Shown here: positions 1 through 11,551 of the stretch, one piece after another
Position numbering within the stretch: position 1 is the first letter of the stretch
How the letters are laid out: every line of letters begins with the position of its first letter
Source: Hibiscus mutabilis
Lineage: Eukaryota; Streptophyta; Magnoliopsida; Malvales; Malvaceae
Assembly (NCBI GenBank): GCA_019671005.1
Contig: CM033725.1
Coordinates: forward strand, 34,246,678 to 34,310,677
Direction of reading: 5' to 3'
DNA: 64,000 bases
Translations under genes and position numbers: made by a program
The notes under the pieces: model-generated
What the model was told of the DNA's origin: nothing
Seen by the model: only the letters and a program-made list of their open reading frames with translations
The model's database searches: none

Positions 1-410
1 TATTCTGCCGCAGAATATGATTTGGCAAGTTAATAATTAACGATAATTTATTCCGAGAATATTTTTATTACCCTTTGAGTCGTGCATTGATTTTTTTAAA
101 GTGTTTATTGTTTTCAATGAATTTTATAGTTGTTTAATTGATTTTATTAGATTTTTTTAGGTTATTAGGCCTAGTTTTTGCATATGTTACAATTATGTTT
201 TATGGAATTTGTTCTAGTATTCAAAAGATATTGGCATTTTGTGTCAAATTTTTGAAAGATATATTTTCTTTGACTATGTTGTTAAATTTTATATTTTTAA
301 TAAGAAAAGTAAAAAAGTATTATCCGGCTGAGCTGAACCGAATATTTCGGTTAACTGGTTAATTGGTTTAATGATTACAATTTAAGGTTAAGAATTGAGC
401 AACTCAAATT
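1..410. repeat. Left part of copy 1 of a ~520-bp tandem duplication
   Basis: AT-rich non-coding sequence. From about position 17 it matches 16803-17190 closely (for example the shared GATTTGG-AAGTTAATAATTAA stretch and the TATTATCCG stretch near 315/17100). It is the left part of the target into which the Ogre-type element at 411-16663 inserted; the last five bases, AAATT at 406-410, are the target-site duplication. The small reading frame at 138-362 is AT-rich, resembles no protein I know, and is not called. Confidence 0.8.
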
Positions 411-2756
411 TGTCGCAACCCCCTTTCGAGGCGTTTCGACGTTTTGAAAAAAACTTAAAAACAACGGATTTGCCACCAATATTTAATGAAGGTGTAATTG
501 GATCACCTAAAATGGGTTATTTTAATAAAAATCATTTATTTTATTAAAACAACATTTTTGGTCTGCAAAAACACAAAAAACGAGTTCGGGAGTTAGTTAC
601 GCGTGGGGAAGGGCTAGCACCCCAACGACGCCCAAAAATTAGTACCTTGTCGGTTACAAAAGGTTTTAAAGTCAGATTTTGCGAATCGATGTAAAGCTTA
701 AATTATTGTTCCTTCATAAGTTTAATTTTATTTTAACGACCTTACTATTCGAAAATGAACTCCAATCATCGCCAACACTTCTGGCGCTAACCCGTCATTT
801 CCGTTTAACAATCAAACAAAGAAACATTAGATATGTTGAAAGTTTTATTCATTCTAAATTGGCATTTATCAACCTAAAAGAGTCTAAGTATATTTTACCT
901 ATTTAGGGGTTAAAGTTCTCTTAAGCGTGTTTTATTTCTTTGTGAAAGGAAACTTATTACAAAGAAATCTCTATCTAAGTTTTGAAGGACTTATTCCTAA
1001 AGCCAACTTAATTCTAAAGCAAAAAGACAAGAAAACAATATTTACAAAGCTTAAAACAATTTTTTTATGTTTTCCATGTTTTTTTTTTACTTTTTATATT
1101 TTTGTTTTGTTTTAAAACCTTTATTACTTGTTATTTGAAAAGGTTGTTATTTCTTTTTATGTTTTAAAATCTTTTTACCCTTCTCACATTTGAAATCTTT
1201 TTATGTGTTTTAAAAAAATGTTTTTAAATTATTTCAGAACATTTGTTATTATTTCCTTTAAAAAACATTCTTTTTAAGAAAAAGATTTTTTAGGCTTTTT
1301 GACTATTAAAAAAATGTTCGTTTATTTTAAAAGAATGATTCTTTATTATTTAAAAAACTTATTTATTTTTGTGTTTTTAAAAAATATTTCCTTTTTAAAT
1401 AAAAAGTGGGAAGTGACCAAATTAAAACAAAGTTGAAATTGAGATTTTTTATTTATTTTCAGAATTTTTTAAAGGAAAAAAAGAAATGAGTGATTTAAAT
1501 AAATGGTCCAAAATGAGTTGGGTTTAAACCTACAAACACCATCTTTTTATTTTTTAGAAATCAAATGGATCAAACACCATATTTTAACAAAAAAACATGT
1601 TCTTGGTGTTCATCAAAGGGGATGAACAAGGAGGAGGGCCACCGTGCCAGCCGCCATCCACCGGCGCCGGCCGCCTCTCGCCGGCGGTGACCTCCTCCCA
1701 TGTATATTTTTTAAAAAAAAGTGAGGAAAAAACAACATTAAAATAAAGATTAGCTCGAACAAACCCGGATTAACATAAACAAACACAAATAAATGAAGAA
1801 CATCACATGACCAAAAATATAAAAAAAAAAAAGAAAGGGGAGAAATTATACCGACAAAGTGGCAAAAATGCTTGCTTTTCCTCCTCCAAAATTTGAACAA
1901 TGCTGCTCCAAACTCGAACTAATTTCAGCAACTTTCGGATGAATTTTCAGAGCTTTGTTTGGTGATTTTCGAATGGTAATTGGTGGTGAATTTGTCTTCA
2001 ACAATGGAAAAAGGGCTCAATTTATAGGGTTGAAAACCCTCCTCTCCAAGGCAATTTGGGACAAGAAATCCGTTAATTCTAGTCGAAATTCCAATCAACA
2101 TAAATCAGACCCATTGGCTTGCCAATAATTCGAGATTATCAGATTTTTTGGGGACAAATTCGAGCTGAAATTGGGTGATTTTGTCCCCAAATTTAATTAG
2201 GTTTCGAAACCCTCTCTTCTCATTTTTGCAGGATAACAACGACGGCAAGGAGCGGCAGCGGTGGCGCTGGGTTCGGCCGGCCGCGGTGAGTCTATCGGCA
2301 CCTACGACAATGGTCGCCGGCGGTATCAGCGTGGCGGGGAAGGCTGCGGCGGTAGCCTCGTTCGAAAAAAGGAGGGATTTGGGGGAATCAATCATGCGCA
2401 CGCGCCAGGCGCGTGGCGGCGCGGGTTGGTCCCCTTTCCCTCCTTTTTGATTTTTGCTAATCCACTTTGGTCCCTTGATCTCCAATGGCCTTTATCAAAC
2501 CTGCATAAAAAAGGGATAAAATAGGTTAGTTTAAGCCCTTTTATTTAATTCAAAATGGGTTATTATTATTATTATATTTTTTAAGGAATGGGCTCTGCAG
2601 ATAAATTAAAAATGGACTTCTTTATGGTGGATTTGAAAAAGAGTGAGTTTATTTTTATTTAAAGGTGGGTTTCATTTTAATGGGTAAAAAAGTGAATTAT
2701 GTTTTTATTTATGAGCTTTTTATATATAAAAAAGAGGGTAAAGATTAGTGACAACA
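411..2756 (-). repeat. 3' LTR of the Ogre-type element
   Basis: 2346-bp long terminal repeat; it is the 3' LTR because the coding strand is minus. It matches 14255-16663 throughout, with short indels, for example around 650-800 where the right copy has an extra block. A TATA-like element reads TATAAAT on the minus strand (plus 2030-2036). Two strongly GC-rich blocks (about 1627-1700 and 2236-2445) interrupt otherwise AT-rich sequence. Reading frames through these blocks on both strands are by-products of GC-rich composition, not genes. Confidence 0.9.
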
Positions 2757-4359
2757 GCTGCCCCTTCTTTGCTTATTCCAGTGAAACAGGGATATAGCAA
2801 AGAACATGAGACACTAATTTTTACCAATCACCGGTTTACTGCTCAACTTTGTTCTCCATATGCCCGAATAAGTAGGCGGGTTCTATTCTCCTCATGCTCG
2901 AATAGATAAGCAGGTTTCTTTCTCCATATGCCCGAACAGATAGGCGGGTTCTATTCTCCTCATGCTCGAATAGATAAGCAGGTTCTATTCTCCATATGCC
3001 TGAATGGATAGGCGGGTTCCATTCTCCTTATGCCCGAAAGGATAGGCAGGTTCTATTCTCTAAATGCCCGAATAGATAACCAGGTTCCATTCTTCATATG
3101 CCCGAACGGATAGGCGAGTTCCATTCTCTTTATGCCCGAAAGGATAAGCAAGTTCTATTCTCTAAATGTCTGAATAGATGAGCCAGTTCCTCCTGCAAGA
3201 ATTTGATATATGATGCAAATATGATAGGCATGCCCCTATGGATGTCTATGAATGCATGTATGAGTTTTTATATTCTTTTAAAGCTCATTTTAGCCCAGAC
3301 AAACAGCCATCTCCATTGTCTCTATTGTACTACTCTAATTCTTTAAATGGTCGTCTTCTTCTTCTTCACTATTCTCATTCTTTGAATGGTAGTCTTCTTC
3401 TTCACCATTCTCATTCTTTGTATCTCTTTGCTTATTGGAAAACATTTGATCTTTGCACATTTGCTCACTTAGTCCAGTGATCTGGTACTCCTGATGGGAG
3501 AACTGGCTTCTTCAATTGCCTTTGCTTTGTTATTTTCAATTTTTGTACCTCTTTGCTTTATGGTAAACATACTCTTTCACATATCCAACTATCATTGTAT
3601 TTGATATATCAGTATCGGGTAAAAGGCTTTTCATGTGATCATGTATACAAAAAGGCCCTTTTGAGGATCCTTATAAGTTCTTGTAACTTATTAGGGAATC
3701 ACATCTTCAAACATCTTCGAATGATATTGGTGCTTTAATCTTTCCTCTGAATTGGGGTATTCGTTGCCCCTGATCATAACATGCCCCATGTTCGAGGCTT
3801 AACAAGGAACCGTGTCATAGTCCCTATATTCTTAAATCATTTCCAAAGTAATACTCAAAAATCTCTTCTATATTTTAATAATGTCTAAACAATAATGATC
3901 ATTAACCCAATAAAAGACGTTCATGTAAAAATAGGTATTCCAAGAAGAAGGCTTAAAAGAAGAATTTCATTAATGTTGTGGCAAACATGAAAGAAAAAGA
4001 ATAAAGAAGGGTCAAAAGACAAGTATCTAGATATCAAAGGCATGAACTTTCCTTGAAAATGACCTTGAGTGATGCCTTTGTCGAGAAAATTTTCTCCACT
4101 ACAACGATGAATGAAGATATGAAATTCCTTCCAAATAGCCATGATTCTAAAGGGATTATTCATTGTCATCCATAATTCGAGCTGCCCTTTGCAGGTCTTC
4201 AACTCGAATCCTCTTTTGGTTTCAAGACGCCTTTTGCGGGTTTTCATCTTGAACCCTTATTTTTTTCCTTTTTTCCTTTTTTTTCTTTCTCTTTTTTCTT
4301 CTCTTTTTTTCTTTTTTTGAACGCCTTTTACGGGTTTTCGCTTTTGATTTTTTTCCATT
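2757..4359 (-). other. 3' untranslated region of the Ogre-type element
   Basis: Non-coding stretch between the integrase stop and the 3' LTR. Next to the LTR the minus strand reads a purine-rich tract, AAGAAGGGGCAGC, the expected polypurine tract for plus-strand priming. The stretch holds a 34-bp tandem array (2850-3195), an imperfect 36-39-bp repeat at about 3335-3430, and a T/C-rich low-complexity run at 4256-4320. Frames here (for example 3921-4247 minus) are low-complexity and not called. Confidence 0.75.
2850..3195. repeat. 34-bp tandem repeat array, 10 units with higher-order structure
   Basis: The motif TGCCCGAA (or TGCTCGAA, TGCCTGAA, TGTCTGAA) starts at 2861, 2895, 2929, 2963, 2997, 3031, 3065, 3099, 3133 and 3167, exactly 34 bp apart with no indel. 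Units 1-4 alternate two types (a 68-bp dimer twice); units 5-7 and 8-10 are the same three types in order (a 102-bp trimer twice). Tandem arrays in the 3' UTR of Tat/Ogre elements are a known source of plant satellites. Confidence 0.92.
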
Positions 4360-5697
4360 TCATGCATAATATTTCTTGACTGAATCAAAATTCACTGGAT
4401 TCTTGAGTTCGTTTCCACCTATTTCAGCCAGAATTAGCGCCCCTCTATTGAAGGCTTTTGATACCACATATGGCCCCTCCCAGTTAGATGCCCATTTTCC
4501 TCGCGAATTCTTTTGGACTGGCGACATCTTCTTTAGCACTATATCCCATTCCCTAAACTTCCGCGGGTGGACCTTCTTGTCATATGCTCGTATTATTCTT
4601 TCTTGATACATTTGGCCGTGGCAAATTACTTTCAGCCTTTTTTCATCAATGAGGTTTAACTGGTCATATCTTGCTTGAACCCATTCGGCCTCCTCTAGTT
4701 TTGCCTCCATCAAAATACGGAGTGAAGGGTTTCAACTTCAATTGGCAGCACAACCTCCATTCCATATACCAATGAAAATGGTGTTGCCCCAGTGGAAGTT
4801 CTACAGCCGTTCTATAAGCATACAATGCAAATGGCAACTTCTCATGCCAATCAGTGTAAGTGTCAGCCATCTTCGCGACTATTTTCTTGATGTTCTTATT
4901 TGCAGCTTCAATAGCCCCATTCATCTTTGGGCGATAGGTTACCGAATTGTGGTGCTTGATCTGGAACTGTTCACAAACCCCATCTATCATCTTGTTATTT
5001 AAATTGGATGCATTGTTGGTGATGATTCTCTCTAGTAAGCCATAGCGACAAATGATCTCTCTTTTTCAAATCGACCTGGTGACATTCGCGTATGAGGCTA
5101 CTTCTACCCATTTTGTGAAGTAGACAATAGCTACTAAGTTGAACCTGTGGCCGTTCGAGGCTTTAGGGTAAATCTGGTCAATTACATCCATGCCCCACAT
5201 TGAGAAGAGCCACGGGCCAATCATGACATGAAGCAGTAAATTAGGTGCATTAATCTTGTCAGCATAAACCTGACACTTATGACATCTACGGGCATAATTG
5301 ATGCAATCTGTTTCCATAGTGGACCAATAATATACAAAACGCATAATTCTCCTAGCCATAGTAAAACCACTAGGGTGAGCCCACAAACCCCTTCATGCAC
5401 TTCTTCCATAATCGTTTGAGCTTCTTTAGTGCCTACGCACCTTAATAGCAGTTGATCTCGACACTTTTTATATAGAACCTCGCCATCAAGGACGTAGCCC
5501 GCGGCCAATTTCCTGATCATTTTCTTATCATTGCCAGTTGCCTGTAATGGATATTCTTGGGTTTTCATATACCATAAAATGTCATGGTACCATGGGAGAC
5601 CATCCACTTCTTCTTCAACATTGTAGCAATGGACCGGGGATTCTAACATTTGCACCTTGACTGGCCTTGAACATGATAGCCAAAGTAGCGAGGGCAT
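4360..5697 (-). pseudogene. Integrase of the Ogre-type element (broken)
   Basis: Would insert element cDNA into the genome. Pieces in different frames give the zinc-binding N-terminus (histidines near 5385-5420, CHKC near 5280), the core start with WGMDVID near 5195 and FTKWVEVA near 5110, the core end MNGAIEAANKNIKKI near 4905, and the C-terminal SH3-like part (4713-4360, ending NWEGPYVV...KKYYA). Frames change near 5390, 5060 and 4700. The second catalytic Asp is replaced: the motif reads IITNNAS (codon 5015-5017) where the family has IITDNAS. It follows RNase H in the Ty3/gypsy order. Confidence 0.85.
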
Positions 5698-6538
5698 CAG
5701 CCATCTGATTATCCTCTCTCGGGAGATGCTTGAAGGTGATTTCGTCGAACTCCTTGATTATTCCAAGAACTAGCTTGTTATACTTGATTAACTTTGCGTC
5801 CTTGGTCTCCCATTCTCCACAGATTTGGTAAATGACCAGGGCAGAATCTCTAAAAACTCTTAGAACTTTGATCTTTCTTTCAATGGCCACTTGCAAACCC
5901 AATATACAAGCTTCGTATTCCGCCATGTTATTGGTACATAAGAATTTTAACCGACAAGAGAAAGGGTAGTAATTCCCCTCTGGCGAAATTAAGTCTGCCC
6001 CAATGCCACGTCTCATTGCATTTGCAGCTCCATCAAAGTTCATCACCCAGGATTCTTCCAGGCTATCATCCTCGTCAATCGAAATACACATTAAGTCCTC
6101 ATCCAGAAAATTAAAGTTCAAGGCCTCATAATCTTCGAAAGCACGACTTGCCAAAAAGTCTGCTATTACACTCCTTTTTATTATTTTCTGACTCACATAT
6201 TGAATGTCAAATTCTGAGAGTAACATTTGCCAACGGGCCATTTTTCCTGATAAGGCTGGTGCCTCTATCATGTACTTTATAGGATCTAACTCCGATAACA
6301 GCCATATGGTATGGTATAACATGTATTGCCTAAGCCTTTTGGTTGTCCATACCAAAGCGCAACACAGTTTTTCAATTAGGGAATATCTGGTTTCACAATC
6401 TGTGAACTTCTTACTTAGACAATAGATTGCTCTTTCCCTTCTCCCGATTTCATCATGTTGCCCCAATACACATCTCATTGAGTTTTCATGAACAGTTAGG
6501 TACAAGATCAGGGGCTTCTCCGGAACATGCGGTACCAA
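5698..6538 (-). pseudogene. RNase H plus second archaeal-type RNase H of the Ogre-type element
   Basis: An open stretch of about 280 residues; the same frame runs on to 5615. The N-terminal half is the RT-connection RNase H (LYLTVHENSMRCVLGQ, YCLSKKFTDCETRYSLIEK). The C-terminal half is a second RNase H: WVMNFDGAANAMRRGIGA, NNMAEYEACILGL, RDSALV and REDNQMADALATLA carry its D, E, D, D residues. Two RNase H domains in series are diagnostic of the plant Tat lineage. In the first domain the usual Asp of the (Y/V)D(A/V)S motif reads HENS, so it is probably inactive; the second looks catalytically intact. Confidence 0.88.
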
Positions 6539-6578
6539 AATATGAGGTTTCGTCTAAGGCCACTTGACATTCTTCATT

Positions 6579-7547
6579 CTATGTTCCCGGATTATTTTTC
6601 TGAAGTAATCTAAATACAGGGCTGCATTTTTCCATTAACTGGGAGATAAAACGAGCAATGTAATTTAACCTTCCGAGGAATCCTCGAACATCTTTTTGTG
6701 TTCGAGGTGGAGGAAGTTCTTGGGTGACCTTAACTTTGTCTGGATCGACTTCAATTCCCTTCTCACTCACAACAAATCCCAGCAACGTTCCCGATATCTC
6801 TCTAAAAATACATTTGGATGGATTAAGTCTTAACTGGAATTTTCTCAACCTTTTAAGAAGTTTTTCTAAGTTTTCGATATGTTCCTCTTCTGAGCGGGAT
6901 TTAGCTATCATATCATCAACATATACCTCTATCTCTTTGTGCCTCATGTCATGGAACAAGGTTACCATGGCACGTTGGTAGGTTGCCCCTTCATTCTTTA
7001 AACCAAAAGGCATGACTTTGTAACAAAAGGTTCCCCACAATGTTACAAATGTGGTTTTATTCATATCTTCTGGGCCCATTTTGATTTGGTTGTACCCTGA
7101 GAATCCATCTATGAAAGAGAAAAGAGAATGCCCTATTGTGTTATCCACTAGCGTGTCAATGTACAAAAATGGGAAATTATTTTTAGGGCTTGCCCTATTA
7201 AGGTCTCTATAATCAACACACATTCGTATTTTCCCACCTTTTTTCGGGTCTGGGACAATGTTAGCCACCCATTCAGAATACTTAACCACCTCAAGGAAAC
7301 CAGCGTCATACTGCTTTTTCACTTTATCCCTGATTTTTAGGAGCATTTCATGCTTCATCCTCCTTAGCTTATGTTGCACAGGCTTGCATTCGGGCCTGAT
7401 AGGAAGTCGATGCATAACAATGTCAGTGTCTAAACCAGGCATGTTTTGATACGACCAGGCAAAAATATCCTTATATTCTTGTAGGAGCTTGATCAACTTG
7501 TGTCGAGTCTCAGTGGTGATAGAAGTGCCGATCTTTACCTCACGCAT
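6579..7547 (-). pseudogene. Reverse transcriptase of the Ogre-type element
   Basis: A 322-residue open segment holding most of the RT palm and fingers: WVANIVPDPKKGGKIRMCVDYRDLN, FSFIDGFSGYNQI, the VMPFGLKNEGATYQRAM block and the catalytic YVDDM (about 6908-6922), then the thumb LGFVVSEKGIEVDPDKV and the RGFLGRLNYIARF block. The catalytic aspartates are present. It breaks by stop at 6579 and continues in another frame toward RNase H. This is the longest intact domain of the element and clearly Ty3/gypsy rather than Ty1/copia or pararetrovirus. Confidence 0.92.
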
Positions 7548-7574
7548 TTCTTCTTCAGACCCGAGATTCAGAAT

Positions 7575-8338
7575 TTATAATTCTTCCTCGTGAGGCAAAA
7601 TTTGTTTCTCTTTGCTTTCTAACAACCTGAGCACCTCGTTAGGCAGTTCATACTCTTCTTCATCTTTGTAGTCTTCGACCTCTTCTAAACACATGGGTAG
7701 CTCGAAGTCAATTTCTAAATCAAATTCTGAGTCATTTGTACTATTGATATCTGGAAACCTGAAAGAAATGGAATATATATGTATACAACAAAAATGAAAA
7801 GTCAAACAAATGAATGATGATTTTTTGTTTTGGTTTTTAATTTGCTTTAGGCTTAGTTACGGTGTTTTAGTTATAAAAAAGAAAATCTGCCACATAAGAT
7901 TTATTGGAAAACATCTTTTATTGATAAAAGAACCATAATGGTTTTTTAACATTGGCCATTAACAACAGATCTCTAATACCTTCGGGTCTAAGGCAGAAGA
8001 GTTAGTTTCGAGCATCACTCTGTGGATGACCTAAAAGCTATAGGAATTTCTTCCACAGTCCAGTTGTTCAGCTCCGAGTAGGGGCGTATCATGGAGAGGT
8101 ACTTGTTTCCCTCATTCTCCTCTAATATGGTGTTGATGTTCAGCTCTTCAAAAGCTTTCTCGAGCTCTTTGTTTCCTTTCTCCTCCTCATCATTTGTATT
8201 GTTAGGATTCATGATGCCTCCTGACCTGAAATTGTGGCTGAGTAGTGGGAATGTCATTGGCTCCCACTTAATTTCTTCTCTATTTTGTCTTGCTTTCCTT
8301 CTTTCATGCCTCTCTCTTATTGCTACTCTTCTCTGCAT
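7575..8338 (-). pseudogene. Protease-RT linker region of the Ogre-type polyprotein, probably intron-containing
   Basis: Two acidic open pieces, 8338-8015 (ending IPIAFRSSTE) and 7805-7575 (DINSTNDSEFDLEIDFELP..., rich in Asp and Glu), lie between protease and RT. Such an acidic linker is usual in Ogre polyproteins. The roughly 210-bp gap between them contains many stops in all frames and is bounded by plausible splice sites, so the two pieces may be exons. No catalytic residues are expected here. Confidence 0.6.
7759..7979 (-). other. Candidate intron of the Ogre-type gag-pol gene
   Basis: On the minus strand a donor-like AAG|GTATTAG lies at 7980/7979 and a pyrimidine-rich acceptor TTTCTTTCAG|G ends at 7759. 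The 221 bp between are AT-rich and stop-filled. Ogre elements are known for a spliced intron between protease and RT, and this position agrees. Splice-site choice is by eye; an alternative AG lies eight bases further on. Confidence 0.45.
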
Positions 8339-8645
8339 TGGGTTGGGCTTTTAGCCGAGACCAAACCGGTCTCTCTTTTCAGGGATCATCACGGGGTATG
8401 GCCTTCCCTGAAGCTGCTTACCGAGGCCTTTGCCAGTCTTTGCCCATTTTCCCAGAGTTTGCTTGACTTGCATCTTTGTGTTATTTGACAATTCCGGCTT
8501 AGGGACCTTGTTTCCTTCAGCGAAAAAGGTAGCATTAACAACTCAAGCATCCTGAAATGACACTCAAGTGCACCTTCATCAACTTCTATATAAGGGGTGC
8601 TAGTTGATATCGCGAGTATGATATCTTCTTCAGCTCCAACTATCA

Positions 8646-9090
8646 ATAGCTAGTCATCAACTATAAATTTCAATTTCTGATGCAAAGTGGAGGGAGTAGC
8701 CCCTACAGTGTGGATCCAAGGGCGCCCCAGCAGACAGCTATAGGTGGGCTTGATGTCCATCACCACGAAATCTATTTCAAAAGTAGATGGGCTAATTTGT
8801 AGGGGTATTTCTATTTTCCCCAAAACATCCCTCTAGGTTCCATCAAATGCTCTCACAGTATTTTGGTATGTAGTCATGTGAGAGCGGTCAACCGGTAGCT
8901 TTTTCAAGGTATCCAAAGACAGTACATTCAATGCTGAGCCATTATTAATAAGAACCCCTAGCAACACGTGTCCCTTGCATCTAGCAGAGACATGAAGGGC
9001 TTTGTAGGATCCCCTCCCAGTTGCCAAAATTTCTTCATCATTGAATGTGATGAAATTATTCACCGCAATATTGCTGAATAACTTGTCCAT
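8646..9090 (-). pseudogene. Aspartic protease of the Ogre-type element, active site altered
   Basis: Would cleave the polyprotein. The segment begins MDKLFSNIAVNNFITF and contains HVLLGVLINNGSALNVLS, where the family motif is IDNGSALNV; the first Asn (codon 8944-8946) replaces the catalytic Asp. VRAFDGT follows, then a stop at about 8833. The C-terminal part continues in the same family order (FEIDFVVMDIKPTYSCLLG, RPWIH) to 8650. The stop and the D-to-N change make it inactive. Confidence 0.8.
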
Positions 9091-9123
9091 CTTGTCAGTC
9101 GTTATCTCTTTTGAAACAAAAGT

Positions 9124-11190
9124 CTAGTTCAAGATCTTTAAAAGGGTGTCACGGTGGCCCTCCGAACTCAGCAACAGAGATAGCATTGAAATTCTTGTCG
9201 GGTGTTTATGCAGCTGCTCCACCACACTGTACTCACTATGCTTGAGTATCTTTAAAAATTCCTGAGCCGTCGACTCTTTCACTGGCTCAAGGTGAGTCTT
9301 GGGTTTCTTCATAAAGAAATCCTTTTCTCCCTCGGATTCTTCAGTTGCTACCTTCCTCTGGGTAGCATCCCTATCCTTGGCCTCTGGTGTTGAGTAACAT
9401 CTTCCACTTCTTGTAAAATTGCCCACCTGACTGATCGGTTCTTTTTTTTCCTTCTCCAACTGATGTATTTCCTGGAGCCGTTACCGAGCAAGCGTAATTC
9501 CAAGGCACTTGTTTACTATCCTTAAATGGAAAACGGGTAGCTACCTTTAAAACCAGCTTCAGAATTGTTCCCTTCTTAAGCTCAGTAATTCTGACCTTGG
9601 TCTTAATTACTAAGGGCTTCATTCCCGCATAGTTCTCTCTTGCAGGGCTTTCATCTGAGGTACATACATCCAACGTACAACTCTTTTCTTTCTCTTAAAA
9701 GAATTCTAGTTCTTTGTTGTCCATCCTATCTTGGACCAAACTCCTAAATTCAAAATAATTTTGAATTTCATGTCCTCCTACTTGATGAAACTCACAGAAA
9801 AACTTATCATCCTCCTTTGATTTCCACATCTCGTTTCCTAACAGTCCAGCCTTCACCATTTGGGCCCATGCCATAGGTGCCTTAACTTCTTCAACATACT
9901 TCTTAACCATCTTCCTTCCTCCTCGTCCACTGCATTCACTTCAATCTTCTGGTGGTTAGGCAGTGGGTTATCTTTCGCGTCTAAAGTATCAAAAGATAAC
10001 ATGCCTAACTTTCGTAGATCATCTACTACCCTCTTGAAGATAGTGTAGTTCTCAATAGTATGCCCCATGTTACCAGCGTGATGTTGACATTGAGCCTTCT
10101 CATCATACCATGGTGGGTATGGTGGAGAGAAAGGAGGAACATGTCGTGGTAACACCATCCGTGCTTCAACCAACTCAGAGAATAACTTGGCATACATCAT
10201 AAGGATAAGAGAAAAATATGGCTTCTTATTCCCTTGGTATTTTCGTTCATTTTTTGGCGAATTTGAAGCCACAGGGTTGGTATTCTAGGCAACTGGCTTA
10301 TTAAGGACTACCCATTTTGAATAATTAGGGCTGTAAACACCTGTCATACTAACTTCATTATCTTTTTTCTTATATGGTTTCTTCGTCTCTCCTCCATCGA
10401 GCTTCCCACTCTTAACAGCTGCCAAAATTAGTTCTTCGTTAATTAACATGTCTGCAAAACTCTTCGTCGCATGATTGATCATACGATCATAGAAAGAACC
10501 TTTAAGGGTGCCCACAAACATGAGAGTTATCTAACTTTCCAGTAGTGGCGGCTGAACTTGAGCGGCCATATCCCGCCATCTCTAAGCGTATTGGCAGAAG
10601 CTTTCATTATGTCTTTGTTCTATCCCTTGCAAAACAAGCCTATTTGGGACCATATCAGCAACATGTTTGTACAGTTCACCGAACGCCCTTGATAAATCCT
10701 TCCAATTTTGGATGTTTTCCCAGCTTAAATGATTGTACCAGCGAGTGGCGGACCCAGACAAACTATCCTGGAAGCAATGAATGAGGTGTTTCTCATTTTC
10801 CAAGTACATCGACATTCTACGACAATAACATGGTCAAATGAGCCTTGGGACATGTAGTCCCATTGTATTTATCGAAGTCAGGGATCTTGAATTTCGGAGG
10901 AATTGTCAAGTAGGACACCAGACTCAGGTCTCTAGCATCTATGCCTCTATGGGTGTTCCCTTCTTGGAAAGTTCTAATGATCTCCTATAACTTGTCATAG
11001 CGATCTTCAAGTTTTTTTGTTCATGTTGACCTTATCAACGATTTCATCAAGGTTCGGGACCTCATAATCATGTACTGCCCCAGAGTTGACCACTGGCTCA
11101 GTTTGTGCACGAATAGAAGATTCTGCAAAGTTTAGCGGGGACTTGGCCTTGAACGGGGAGGCCCCTCTTGGTATTCCAGGGAAATCCCCT
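9124..11190 (-). pseudogene. gag of the Ogre-type element (fragmented)
   Basis: Structural nucleocapsid protein remnant. From the N-terminal side: a poorly preserved start near 11190-10820 (stops throughout); the capsid block LENEKHLIHCFQDSLSGSA with TRWYNHLSWENIQNWKDL (10815-10582); FVGTLKGSFYDRMINHATKSF (10521-10285); a cysteine/histidine knuckle CQHHAGNMGHTIENYTIFK (within 10272-9853) and a second one CEFHQVGGHEIQNYFEF (within 9910-9695); then a basic region 9673-9124 leading into protease. The frame breaks at least five times, so no full gag is made. Confidence 0.8.
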
Positions 11191-11551
11191 AAAAATATGG
11201 TAAAGTGTTAACATTTTCTGGGTTATCTTAAGCATTAGGGTCTCTTGTCCATCGCTCTAGTTTTGGAACGGGTACCGTATTTGTGAGTTGCTATTTTGAG
11301 CTTTCTATTTGGGTAAATTATTTCGATTAAAATCTTATGTTATGTATATGTATGCAATGATATTAATCTAATGCAAAACAAAAAAAGAAATGTAAAAAAA
11401 GAAAAATGCATGAATGCAAACAAGGGGCCATTGATTCCATAAAGTAATTGCTCAAAGAACAAACTCTTTATTGAATGGAAAGATCTTTATTACAATAACT
11501 CATCTTTTTTTACAAATATATTTCTGCCTGAACACCTAATTCCTTCATTTC

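Noticed and set aside
2105..2524. Overlapping 76-126-codon frames on both strands in the Ogre-type LTR
   Set aside because: Open only because the block is GC-rich; they differ between the two LTRs and match nothing.
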